A stretch of 64,000 nt of DNA, taken from assembly GCF_004801375.1 (NCBI RefSeq), contig NZ_SSNZ01000009.1, positions 1-64,000 of the forward strand, read 5' to 3'. The stretch comes from Flavobacterium supellecticarium (lineage in GTDB: Bacteria > Bacteroidota > Bacteroidia > Flavobacteriales > Flavobacteriaceae). The position numbers and the translations under genes were made by a program. The notes under the pieces are model-generated. The model worked only from the letters and a program-made list of their open reading frames with translations. It was not told the origin of the DNA and ran no database searches. Every line of letters begins with the position of its first letter. The first letter of the stretch is position 1. Positions 45,667 through 53,813 of this stretch are shown here, one piece after another.

Positions 45667-48600
45667 ATGAGTACGAAATTTACTGAATACAAAGGACTTG
45701 ATTTGCCAACAGTAGCATCTGAAGTGCTTGAATTTTGGAAAAAACAGAACATCTTTGAACAGAGTATTACTTCCCGTGAAGGAAACCAGCCGTTTGTGTT
45801 TTTCGAAGGACCGCCATCGGCAAATGGTCTTCCCGGAATTCACCACGTAATGGCACGCTCTATTAAAGATATTTTTTGTCGTTATAAAACTCAGAAAGGA
45901 TACCAGGTAAAGCGTAAAGCCGGATGGGATACGCATGGATTACCGGTAGAATTAGGAACCGAAAAAGAACTGGGAATTACCAAGGAAGACATCGGAACCA
46001 AGATCACGGTAGCCGAATACAACGAAGCGTGTAAGCGAACCGTAATGCGCTATACGGATGTGTGGAACGACCTGACCGAAAAAATGGGGTATTGGGTGGA
46101 TATGGAAAATCCGTATATCACCTACAAATCCAAATATATGGAAACCGTTTGGTGGCTTTTAAAACAGATCTACAATAAAGATTTGCTGTACAAAGGATAC
46201 ACCATTCAACCATACTCGCCAAAAGCCGGAACCGGATTGAGCTCACATGAAGTGAACCAACCGGGAAGTTACCGCGATGTGACTGATACAACCATTGTAG
46301 CGCAGTTTAAAGCGATCGATGCAACATTGCCGGAAGCTTTACAAGGTTTCGGAGTGGTCCACTTTTTAGCATGGACGACTACACCGTGGACGTTGCCGTC
46401 GAATACCGCGTTAACCGTTGGCCCGAAAATCGATTATGTATTGGTGAAAACCTTTAACCAGTATACCTTCGAGCCGATCAATGTGGTGTTGGCAAAACCC
46501 TTACTGACAAAACAATTTGCCGGGAAATATTTCCTGTCTGAAAACGAAGAAGACTTTGTGAATTACAAAGCAGAAGATAAAAAAATACCGTATACCGTTT
46601 TAACCGAAGTAAAAGGAGCTACGCTGGTAGGAACCCGTTACGAACAATTATTGGACTATGCGTTACCGTATCAGCATCCGGAAAATGCGTTCCGCGTGAT
46701 TTCGGGTGATTTCGTAACGACGGAAGATGGTACCGGAATTGTGCATACGGCGCCTACATTTGGTGCAGACGATGCCAGGGTAGCGAAAGAAGCCACACCG
46801 GAAGTGCCACCAATGTTGGTATTGGATGATGCCGGAAATCCGGTTCCTTTGGTAGACTTACAAGGTAAGTTTGTCAAACAAATGGGACCTGAAATGGGAG
46901 GTAAATACGTTAAAAACGAATACTATAACGACGGAGAAGCGCCGGAGCGCTCGGTAGATGTTGAAATTGCGATCCATTTAAAAGAAGCAAATAAAGCCTT
47001 TAAGGTTGAAAAATATGTACACAGTTATCCACACTGTTGGAGAACCGATAAACCGATTCTGTATTATCCGTTGGATTCCTGGTTTATTAAAGTAACCGAG
47101 GTAAAAGACCGTATGTTCGACTTAAACGAAACGATCAACTGGAAACCTAAAGCAACCGGTGAGGGACGTTTCGGAAACTGGTTAAAAAATGCAAACGACT
47201 GGAATTTATCGCGTTCCCGTTATTGGGGGATTCCGTTGCCAATCTGGAGAACAGAAGACAAAACCGAAGAAATGCTTATTGGTTCCGTGGAAGAATTATA
47301 CACTGAAATTGAAAAAGCTATTGCTGCCGGAGTTCAGAGTGAAAATCCGTTTAAAGGCTTTGTAATAGGTGATATGAGTGAAACCAACTACGAGTTGGTG
47401 GATCTTCATAAAAATGTAGTGGATAACATTACGTTGGTATCGGCTAGTGGTAAACCGATGAAACGCGAAAGCGACCTGATCGATGTTTGGTTCGATAGTG
47501 GTGCGATGCCATATGCACAATGGCATTATCCGTTTGAAAATAAAGAATTGATAGACGATCAGTTGGCGTTTCCAGCCGATTTTATCGCCGAAGGAGTCGA
47601 TCAGACACGCGGATGGTTTTACACCTTGCATGCTATCGCTACATTGGTTTTCGATAAAGTGGCGTATAAAAACGTGGTTTCGAACGGGCTTGTGTTAGAC
47701 AAAGAAGGACAAAAAATGTCCAAAAGATTAGGGAATGCAGTCGATCCGTTTGAAACTTTAAAAGAGTTCGGGCCTGATGCGACCCGATGGTATATGATTG
47801 CCAACGCAAATCCGTGGGATAATCTGAAATTTGATATCGATGGTGTGGCCGAAGTGCGTCGTAAGTTCTTCGGAACGTTGTATAATACGTATTCGTTCTT
47901 TGCGTTATATGCTAATATAGATGGCTTTAGTTATACAGAAGCGGAAGTACCATTGGAAGAACGACCGGAAATTGATCAGTGGATCCTTTCGGAATTAAAT
48001 ACATTGATTAAAAATGTAGACGACTATTATGCCGATTACGAACCGACGAAAGCGGCGCGCGCGATATCCGATTTCGTTCAGGAAAACCTGAGTAACTGGT
48101 ATGTACGTCTTTGTAGAAGACGTTTCTGGAAGGGTGACTATGCGCAGGATAAGATTGCGGCATATCAAACGTTATACAGTTGCTTGCTAACGGTAGCGAA
48201 ATTAAGCGCACCGATTGCACCGTTCTTTATGGATAAACTTTACAAAGATTTAACCCAGGCTACACAGTCGGAAAAATACGATAGTGTACATTTGGCCGAG
48301 TTTCCGGTATACGTTGAAAACTTTGTTAATAAATCGTTAGAGAGTCGAATGCAGAAGGCGCAAACCATTTCATCGCTGGTATTATCCCTGCGTAAAAAAG
48401 AAATGATTAAGGTGCGTCAACCATTGCAAAAGGTAATGATTCCGGTGCTTGACGATGAGCAACGTGCTGAAATCGAAGCGGTTTCCGACTTGATCAAAGC
48501 TGAGGTAAACGTGAAGGAAATCGAGTTGTTGGACGATGCTTCCGGGGTATTGGTAAAACAAATCAAGCCAAATTTTAAAGCCTTAGGGCCGCGATTTGGG

Positions 48601-49071
48601 AAAGATATGGGTTTGATTTCTAAGGAGATACAAAATTTTTCTCAGGAGCAAATCAACCAATTGGAGAAAGAAGGAACGTTAACGCTTGTTATATCAGAAA
48701 AAAGTGTTAATTTAACAACTGAAGATGTTGAGATTTCTTCTCAGGATATCGAGGGTTGGCTGGTAGCAAATTCCGGTGGGATTACAGTGGCATTGGACAT
48801 TACGATTTCCGATGAATTAAGAAAAGAAGGTATCGCCAGGGAATTAGTTAACCGTATCCAGAATATCCGTAAAGATTCGGGATTAGAAGTAACGGACAAA
48901 ATTAAAGTGCATCTGCAAAAAGACCTGCAATTGGAAAATGCAGTCATAAGCAATGAAGACTATATCAAAGCAGAAACGTTAACCGAAACTTTAATTTTTG
49001 AAGAACAGCTCAACAATGGTATAGAAATTGAGTTTGATGACATTAAAACTAGAGTATTAATTTCAAAATAA
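45667..49071 (+). CDS. ileS: Isoleucine-tRNA ligase with GIHH signature
   Basis: A 1134-residue IleRS of class I. The start is the ATG at 45667; the in-frame TTG at 45646 is less likely. The HIGH motif is replaced by GIHH (residues 57-60, bases 45835-45846, in PSANGLPGIHHVMARS). The KMSKS motif is KMSKR (47713-47727). The editing domain has TTPWTLPSNTAL and GTGIVHTAPTFGADD; the anticodon part and C-terminal beta/helical end are complete. GIHH is the altered type-2 IleRS signature known from Bacteroidota and linked to very high mupirocin resistance. A dksA-like gene follows 9 nt later. Confidence 0.95.
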   Translation: MSTKFTEYKGLDLPTVASEVLEFWKKQNIFEQSITSREGNQPFVFFEGPPSANGLPGIHHVMARSIKDIFCRYKTQKGYQVKRKAGWDTHGLPVELGTEKELGITKEDIGTKITVAEYNEACKRTVMRYTDVWNDLTEKMGYWVDMENPYITYKSKYMETVWWLLKQIYNKDLLYKGYTIQPYSPKAGTGLSSHEVNQPGSYRDVTDTTIVAQFKAIDATLPEALQGFGVVHFLAWTTTPWTLPSNTALTVGPKIDYVLVKTFNQYTFEPINVVLAKPLLTKQFAGKYFLSENEEDFVNYKAEDKKIPYTVLTEVKGATLVGTRYEQLLDYALPYQHPENAFRVISGDFVTTEDGTGIVHTAPTFGADDARVAKEATPEVPPMLVLDDAGNPVPLVDLQGKFVKQMGPEMGGKYVKNEYYNDGEAPERSVDVEIAIHLKEANKAFKVEKYVHSYPHCWRTDKPILYYPLDSWFIKVTEVKDRMFDLNETINWKPKATGEGRFGNWLKNANDWNLSRSRYWGIPLPIWRTEDKTEEMLIGSVEELYTEIEKAIAAGVQSENPFKGFVIGDMSETNYELVDLHKNVVDNITLVSASGKPMKRESDLIDVWFDSGAMPYAQWHYPFENKELIDDQLAFPADFIAEGVDQTRGWFYTLHAIATLVFDKVAYKNVVSNGLVLDKEGQKMSKRLGNAVDPFETLKEFGPDATRWYMIANANPWDNLKFDIDGVAEVRRKFFGTLYNTYSFFALYANIDGFSYTEAEVPLEERPEIDQWILSELNTLIKNVDDYYADYEPTKAARAISDFVQENLSNWYVRLCRRRFWKGDYAQDKIAAYQTLYSCLLTVAKLSAPIAPFFMDKLYKDLTQATQSEKYDSVHLAEFPVYVENFVNKSLESRMQKAQTISSLVLSLRKKEMIKVRQPLQKVMIPVLDDEQRAEIEAVSDLIKAEVNVKEIELLDDASGVLVKQIKPNFKALGPRFGKDMGLISKEIQNFSQEQINQLEKEGTLTLVISEKSVNLTTEDVEISSQDIEGWLVANSGGITVALDITISDELRKEGIARELVNRIQNIRKDSGLEVTDKIKVHLQKDLQLENAVISNEDYIKAETLTETLIFEEQLNNGIEIEFDDIKTRVLISK

Positions 49072-49080
49072 AAAGAAATT

Positions 49081-49461
49081 ATGGTGGATGAAAAAATAAG
49101 ATATTCCGACGCTGATTTAGCCGAGTTCAGAGAGATCATCTTAAAGAAAATGGAAAAAGCAAAAGCCGATTTGGATCTGATTAAAAGTGCTTATCTGAAT
49201 GACCTGAATAATGGTACCGATGATACGTCGCCAACATTCAAAGCCTTTGAGGAAGGAAGTGAGACCATGTCGAAAGAAGCAAACTCTCAGTTGGCCATCC
49301 GTCAGGAAAAGTTTATCAGGGATTTGAAAAATGCATTAATCCGAATTGAAAACAAAACCTATGGTATCTGTAAAGTTACCGGAAAATTAATAAGTAAAGA
49401 AAGATTAAAACTCGTTCCGCATGCGACTATGAGTATCGAAGCGAAAAATTTACAACGTTAA
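49081..49461 (+). CDS. DksA/TraR-like protein with degenerate zinc finger
   Basis: This 126-residue protein has a coiled-coil N-terminal half (about 10-90) and the DksA/TraR finger region YGICKVTGKLISKERLKLVPHATMSIEAKN. Only one of the usual four Cys remains (Cys 97); the other positions are Thr 100, Ser 118 and Ala 121. So zinc binding as in E. coli DksA is unlikely. It probably still acts on RNA polymerase through the coiled coil. It lies 9 nt after ileS and ends at a terminator. Confidence 0.88.
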   Translation: MVDEKIRYSDADLAEFREIILKKMEKAKADLDLIKSAYLNDLNNGTDDTSPTFKAFEEGSETMSKEANSQLAIRQEKFIRDLKNALIRIENKTYGICKVTGKLISKERLKLVPHATMSIEAKNLQR

Positions 49462-49479
49462 TCTTTTCAAAATATCCCG

Positions 49480-49504
49480 AAAACGCTCCGTAAGGAGCGT
49501 TTTT
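49480..49504 (+). terminator. Rho-independent terminator after the dksA-like gene
   Basis: AAAACGCTCC (49480-49489) pairs with GGAGCGTTTT (49494-49503) around GTAA. Confidence 0.88.
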
Positions 49505-49519
49505 ATTATATAATTCTTT

Positions 49520-49527
49520 TATTTTTG
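49520..49527 (+). promoter_or_regulatory. -7 promoter element, lspA
   Basis: TATTTTTG matches TAnnTTTG, 17 nt before the ATG at 49545. Confidence 0.5.
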
Positions 49528-49544
49528 CTGTCAAATTATTGAAA

Positions 49545-50138
49545 ATGTCCTTACGAAAAGCTTATTTGTTAGTAATACTGGTCCTGGTTGTTGATCAGCT
49601 TTCTAAAATCTATATTAAAACCAATTTCGCACTCAACGATGAAGTCTATGTTTTTGATTGGTTCCGTATTCATTTTATCGAAAATGAAGGAATGGCATGG
49701 GGGGTCGAAATACCCGGAGCCTACGGTAAACTGTTCTTAACCTTGTTCCGGATTGTAGCCGTATGCGGAATCGGATACTGGTTGTATGATTCGGTAAAGA
49801 AAAAAAGTTCCAACTACCTGATCGTAGCGGTAGCATTAATTCTGGCCGGTGCTTTCGGAAATATTATTGACTCGGTTTTCTATGGTGTGATCTTTAATGA
49901 CAGTATTCACGAACCGGCAACTTTATTTGCTTCCAATCCATACGGAACCTGGTTCCACGGAAAAGTAGTCGATATGTTGTATTTCCCAATCTGGGAAGGT
50001 AACCTGCCAAAATGGTTACCGCTTTGGGGAGGTAAACACTTCACCTTTTTTAATGCGATTTTTAACGTAGCCGATATGGCGATATCCGTAGCCGTAGGAA
50101 TGCTGATTGTGTTTAACAAAAAAGCCTTCGGAAAATAA
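49545..50138 (+). CDS. lspA: Lipoprotein signal peptidase
   Basis: A 197-residue inner-membrane aspartyl peptidase that removes signal peptides from prolipoproteins. Catalytic Asp 143 (GKVVDMLYF) and Asp 177 (FNVADMAIS) are intact; GNIIDSVFYG and the N-terminal VDQLSKIYIK are also conserved. It is longer than the E. coli enzyme (164 residues) because of a loop near 115-165, common in Bacteroidota. The start is the ATG at 49545; an upstream in-frame TTG is less likely. Many lipoproteins in this window are expected substrates. Confidence 0.95.
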   Translation: MSLRKAYLLVILVLVVDQLSKIYIKTNFALNDEVYVFDWFRIHFIENEGMAWGVEIPGAYGKLFLTLFRIVAVCGIGYWLYDSVKKKSSNYLIVAVALILAGAFGNIIDSVFYGVIFNDSIHEPATLFASNPYGTWFHGKVVDMLYFPIWEGNLPKWLPLWGGKHFTFFNAIFNVADMAISVAVGMLIVFNKKAFGK

Positions 50139-50144
50139 AAAAGC

Positions 50145-50171
50145 AAAAGCGTCAGAGATGACGCTTTTTTT
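50145..50171. terminator. Bidirectional terminator, lspA / small lipoprotein
   Basis: AAAAGCGTCA (50145-50154) pairs with TGACGCTTTT (50159-50168) around GAGA. It serves lspA on the plus strand and lies at the 3' end of the small lipoprotein gene on the minus strand. Confidence 0.85.
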
Positions 50172-50346
50172 ATTTCTGTTGTCCCGGTGCAAAAGGCTTG
50201 GCGCTTTTGGTCCCGTAAATTTTCTTGGCCTGACCCGGAGGAAGTGGCTTACCGGAATTGGAGTTTCGGGTAGTATGAACCGTTGTACTACAACCGGAAA
50301 GCATAAGTGCAAAACTGCAAACTAAAAGTACGACAAATGATTTCAT
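50170..50346 (-). CDS. Small lipoprotein (58 residues)
   Basis: A short gene starting at the ATG at 50346 and ending at TAA at 50170. The protein has a clear lipoprotein signal (SFALMLSGC, Cys 19) followed by TTVHTTRNSNSGKPLPP and GQAKKIYGTKSAKPFAPGQQK. This PPGQAKKIYGxKSAKPFAPGQ tail occurs in short lipoproteins of many Flavobacteria, which databases often label misleadingly. It begins 3 nt after the 5-formyl-THF cyclo-ligase stop, so it is likely its operon partner. Its function is unknown. Confidence 0.8.
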   Translation of the reverse strand: MKSFVVLLVCSFALMLSGCSTTVHTTRNSNSGKPLPPGQAKKIYGTKSAKPFAPGQQK

Positions 50347-50349
50347 AAG

Positions 50350-50916
50350 CTAAAAACGATAAATTTTATCTGGGGTGATACAATAATCCAAAGCGATATC
50401 GCTCTCAAATACATCGGCAATCGCATTTTCGGCCTCAAAAAACGACAATCCAACCTTGATCACATCTTTCTTGCATTCCGAAAGAAACCGGTCGTAAAAG
50501 CCTTTTCCGTAGCCAACACGATGTCCATTCGTGTCAAAAGCCAATAGCGGAACAAAAACCACATCGATTTTTGATGACGGAACTTCAATCCCGTCTACCG
50601 GTTCCGGAATGTTGTATTCGTTTTTCTGGATCTTCGTACTATCGGTTAACAAATAGTGTACCATTTTTCCGGTTTCAAAATCCGATTTTGAAATAATCGT
50701 TTCTTTGTCTTTACCAGCCAGGATTTGTAAAACAAACTCAGTGTCGACTTCATTTTGCTCTGTAATCGGAAGAAACAAATGATAATAGGTGTGATTCCAG
50801 ATGGCAACCTGCAATAAACGGTTGGCGATTTCGAGACTTTTGGTTTCGATCGCTTCCGGTGAAAGTGCTTTTCGCAGTTCTTTATATTTTTTTCGCAATT
50901 CGCGTTTAGTTGTCAT
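50350..50916 (-). CDS. 5-formyltetrahydrofolate cyclo-ligase
   Basis: This 188-residue enzyme converts 5-formyl-THF to 5,10-methenyl-THF with ATP. The family signature is FDTNGHRVGYGKGFYDRFLSECK, and TTKRELRKKYKELRKALSPE opens the protein. It overlaps the AspA-like gene by 11 nt on the minus strand and precedes the small lipoprotein, forming a three-gene unit. Confidence 0.94.
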   Translation of the reverse strand: MTTKRELRKKYKELRKALSPEAIETKSLEIANRLLQVAIWNHTYYHLFLPITEQNEVDTEFVLQILAGKDKETIISKSDFETGKMVHYLLTDSTKIQKNEYNIPEPVDGIEVPSSKIDVVFVPLLAFDTNGHRVGYGKGFYDRFLSECKKDVIKVGLSFFEAENAIADVFESDIALDYCITPDKIYRF

Positions 50917-51883
50917 GGCTTAATGTCGTTGAAATATGATAAATCGCATCACCCTGATATACAATTGGCGATTCGTTTACATTGATAATATAACCGGAAT
51001 TTGGTGCTTTTAGCTTGTGTTCTTCTTTGCCATACGGATCGGAAACCACCGCAAGCAAATCGCTGCGTTCTACATATTGACCAATTTCGGTATTGCTGTG
51101 AAACAAACCGGAAAAACGGGCGCGTACCCAGGTCGATTTTTCAATATAAATAATTTTGTCTTCTGGCGTATTGGTTTTTTGGCGGTCGTTTAGCATGTGC
51201 AGGTAGGCCAATACTCTTTTGGCACCGTCTACACCTTGTTCGGTTATGCTGTTGTTGATGTCGTTGGATTTTCCGCCTTCAAAAAGCAACATTTTTACAC
51301 CCAGTTTATGACAGGCACTGCGAAACGAACCGTTGATATTTTTGGAGAACAATGTAAACGGTGCGTGAAAAACATCAGCCAGTGCTTTTAATTCGGTGTT
51401 ATCTGGAATGATCCGGATTTGCGCCGCATTAAAACGACTGGCGCCACCGGCATGAAAATCGATGGCATAATCCACGTGAGGAATGATTTCTTTTAGTAGA
51501 TAATAAGCAAACCTACTGGCCAGCGAACCGGTTTTACTACCTGGGAAAACCCGATTCAAATCCCGTCCATCCGGGAATTCACGCGTTTTGTTGACAAATC
51601 CGAAAATGTTAATGATCGGAATACAGATAATCGTCCCGATTTTGGGTTTGTTGATCTTCTGTACGATGAGTTGTCGGACAATTTCCGTTCCGTTAATTTC
51701 ATCGCCGTGTAATCCGGCCGTAAATAAAACGGTTGGTCCGGCTATTTTGGAACGTTCTACAATGATCGGAATTTTTAATTTGGTCATTGTGTGAAGCTTT
51801 GCAATTTCCATATTGATGGTTTTGCTTTCACCCGGTAATACAGTCTCTTTTAGTATCGTAATGCCTTTGTGCTGGTAACTCAT
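50906..51883 (-). CDS. Succinylglutamate desuccinylase/aspartoacylase family protein
   Basis: This 325-residue protein (start at the ATG at 51883) has the zinc-binding GLHGDEINGTEIVRQLI, the substrate Arg region DLNRVFPG and VDYAIDFHAGG with the third ligand. Family members deacylate amino acids or peptides; the substrate here is unknown. It is the first gene of the unit with the cyclo-ligase. Confidence 0.88.
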   Translation of the reverse strand: MSYQHKGITILKETVLPGESKTINMEIAKLHTMTKLKIPIIVERSKIAGPTVLFTAGLHGDEINGTEIVRQLIVQKINKPKIGTIICIPIINIFGFVNKTREFPDGRDLNRVFPGSKTGSLASRFAYYLLKEIIPHVDYAIDFHAGGASRFNAAQIRIIPDNTELKALADVFHAPFTLFSKNINGSFRSACHKLGVKMLLFEGGKSNDINNSITEQGVDGAKRVLAYLHMLNDRQKTNTPEDKIIYIEKSTWVRARFSGLFHSNTEIGQYVERSDLLAVVSDPYGKEEHKLKAPNSGYIINVNESPIVYQGDAIYHISTTLSHDN

Positions 51884-51969
51884 AAATATAAACAAAAGAT
51901 AAAAGTAACTATTTCTACCGTATGCCGGCTAAGTTGACACTGTTTTTCGGTTATCAGAAATGTTATTTG

Positions 51970-51977
51970 TAAATTTG
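51970..51977 (+). promoter_or_regulatory. -7 promoter element, uvrC
   Basis: TAAATTTG matches TAnnTTTG, 29 nt before the uvrC ATG. Confidence 0.5.
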
Positions 51978-52006
51978 AATGCAATTCCGAAAATAGCAGA
52001 CGTACA

Positions 52007-53812
52007 ATGAGTATTCCTTCTTTAGAGCTTCAGATACAAACCTTACCCGATAGTCCGGGTGTTTATCAATATTACGATAAAGATGGAAAAATTTTATATG
52101 TCGGAAAAGCCAAGAACCTACGGAAACGGGTAGCTTCCTATTTTAATAAAATACACGATACGGCCAAAACAAACGTTCTGGTCAAAAAAATCGTATCCAT
52201 TAAACATATAGTTGTTCCTACGGAAACGGATGCACTTTTATTGGAAAACAACCTGATCAAGAAATTGCAACCGCGGTATAACGTGTTGTTAAAGGATGAT
52301 AAAACCTATCCGTGGATTTGTATTAAAAAAGAACCCTTTTCCCGGATATTTCCAACTCGTAATATGGTAAAGGACGGATCGGAGTATTTCGGACCGTATA
52401 CCAGTTTTAAAACGGTAAATACGCTGTTGGAACTCATTAAGGAGTTATATCCGTTGCGGACGTGTAATTACGATTTGAGTAAGTCGAATATCGATAGCGG
52501 AAAATTTAAAGTATGTCTCGAATACCATATCGGGAATTGTAAAGGCCCTTGCGAAGGCTACGAATCACTTGAGAACTACCAGAAACACGTTAATGCGATT
52601 CGGGAAATCCTAAAAGGTAATTTTAAAGAAAGTTTAAAAGACTTTAAAAAACTGATGATCACACTTGCTTCGGAAATGCGGTTTGAAGAAGCACAAAAAA
52701 TAAAGGAAAAAATCGAAGTGCTGGAAAACTACCAGGCCAAATCGACCATCTTAAATCCGAAAATTTCGAATATCGATGTGTTTTCGATTGTATCGGACGA
52801 AAGTATGGCATATATCAATTTTCTTCAGATTTCGCATGGAGCGATTGTACGTTCGCATACGATGGAGTTAAAAAAGAAACTCGAGGAAACCGATCAGGAG
52901 TTGCTCGAACTAGCTGTAGTGGAACTTCGCGAGCGTTTTCATCTCAATTCAAAAGAAATCGTAGTGCCGTTCGAAATGGATTTGGGAGAAACGATAAAAG
53001 TTACCGTACCCAAACTGGGCGATAAAAAACAAATTCTGGATTTGTCCGAACGAAATGCCAAATACTATCGTTTGGATCAGCTGAAGCAAATCAAGATTGT
53101 CGATCCGGACCGACATACCAACCGAATCATGGCGCAAATGCAAAAAGACTTGCGTTTGTCGGTCGAACCGCGTCATATCGAATGTTTCGATAACTCCAAT
53201 ATTCAGGGGACGAACCCGGTTTCGGCCTGTGTGGTGTTTAAAGATGGGAAACCGAGTAAAAAGGATTACCGCCATTTTAATATTAAAACTGTCGAAGGAC
53301 CCAACGACTTTGCCTCAATGGAAGAGGTGGTATACCGTCGTTATAAACGCCTGCTTGACGAAAACGAATCCTTACCGCAGCTGATCATTATCGACGGTGG
53401 AAAAGGACAGCTGTCCTCGGCCCTGAAAAGTTTGGAAGAATTGGGATTGCGCGGCAAAATTGCCATTATCGGAATTGCAAAACGACTGGAAGAAATCTAC
53501 TATCCGGGTGATTCGGTTCCGTTATATCTCGATAAAAAATCCGAAACCCTGAAAACGATTCAGCATCTTCGGAACGAAGCACACCGTTTCGGGATTACAT
53601 TCCACAGGGATAAAAGAAGTAAAAACGCTTTGCAGACCTCTATAGAAACCATTCCGGGTATCGGCGAAAAAACCATGATTACACTGTTAAAGCATTTTAA
53701 ATCGGTAAAAAGACTGACGCAGGCATCGGAAAAAGAAATTTCTGAGGTCGTAGGACTTTCAAAAGCCAAAAAAATTACCGAATTTTACAAGGCAACCAAT
53801 TCTTCCAAGTGA
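52007..53812 (+). CDS. uvrC: Excinuclease ABC subunit C
   Basis: A 601-residue UvrC that makes both incisions in nucleotide excision repair. It has a GIY-YIG domain (GVYQYYDKDGKILYVGKAKNLRKR), UvrB-binding helix (FKKLMITLASEMRFEEAQKIKEKIE, about 217-245), the C-terminal RNase H-like endonuclease (ECFDNSNIQGTNPVSACVVF, IIIDGGKGQLSSA) and a helix-hairpin-helix end (IPGIGEKTMITLLKHFKS). The patatin gene starts 1 nt after the stop. Confidence 0.96.
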   Translation: MSIPSLELQIQTLPDSPGVYQYYDKDGKILYVGKAKNLRKRVASYFNKIHDTAKTNVLVKKIVSIKHIVVPTETDALLLENNLIKKLQPRYNVLLKDDKTYPWICIKKEPFSRIFPTRNMVKDGSEYFGPYTSFKTVNTLLELIKELYPLRTCNYDLSKSNIDSGKFKVCLEYHIGNCKGPCEGYESLENYQKHVNAIREILKGNFKESLKDFKKLMITLASEMRFEEAQKIKEKIEVLENYQAKSTILNPKISNIDVFSIVSDESMAYINFLQISHGAIVRSHTMELKKKLEETDQELLELAVVELRERFHLNSKEIVVPFEMDLGETIKVTVPKLGDKKQILDLSERNAKYYRLDQLKQIKIVDPDRHTNRIMAQMQKDLRLSVEPRHIECFDNSNIQGTNPVSACVVFKDGKPSKKDYRHFNIKTVEGPNDFASMEEVVYRRYKRLLDENESLPQLIIIDGGKGQLSSALKSLEELGLRGKIAIIGIAKRLEEIYYPGDSVPLYLDKKSETLKTIQHLRNEAHRFGITFHRDKRSKNALQTSIETIPGIGEKTMITLLKHFKSVKRLTQASEKEISEVVGLSKAKKITEFYKATNSSK

Positions 53813-53813
53813 T

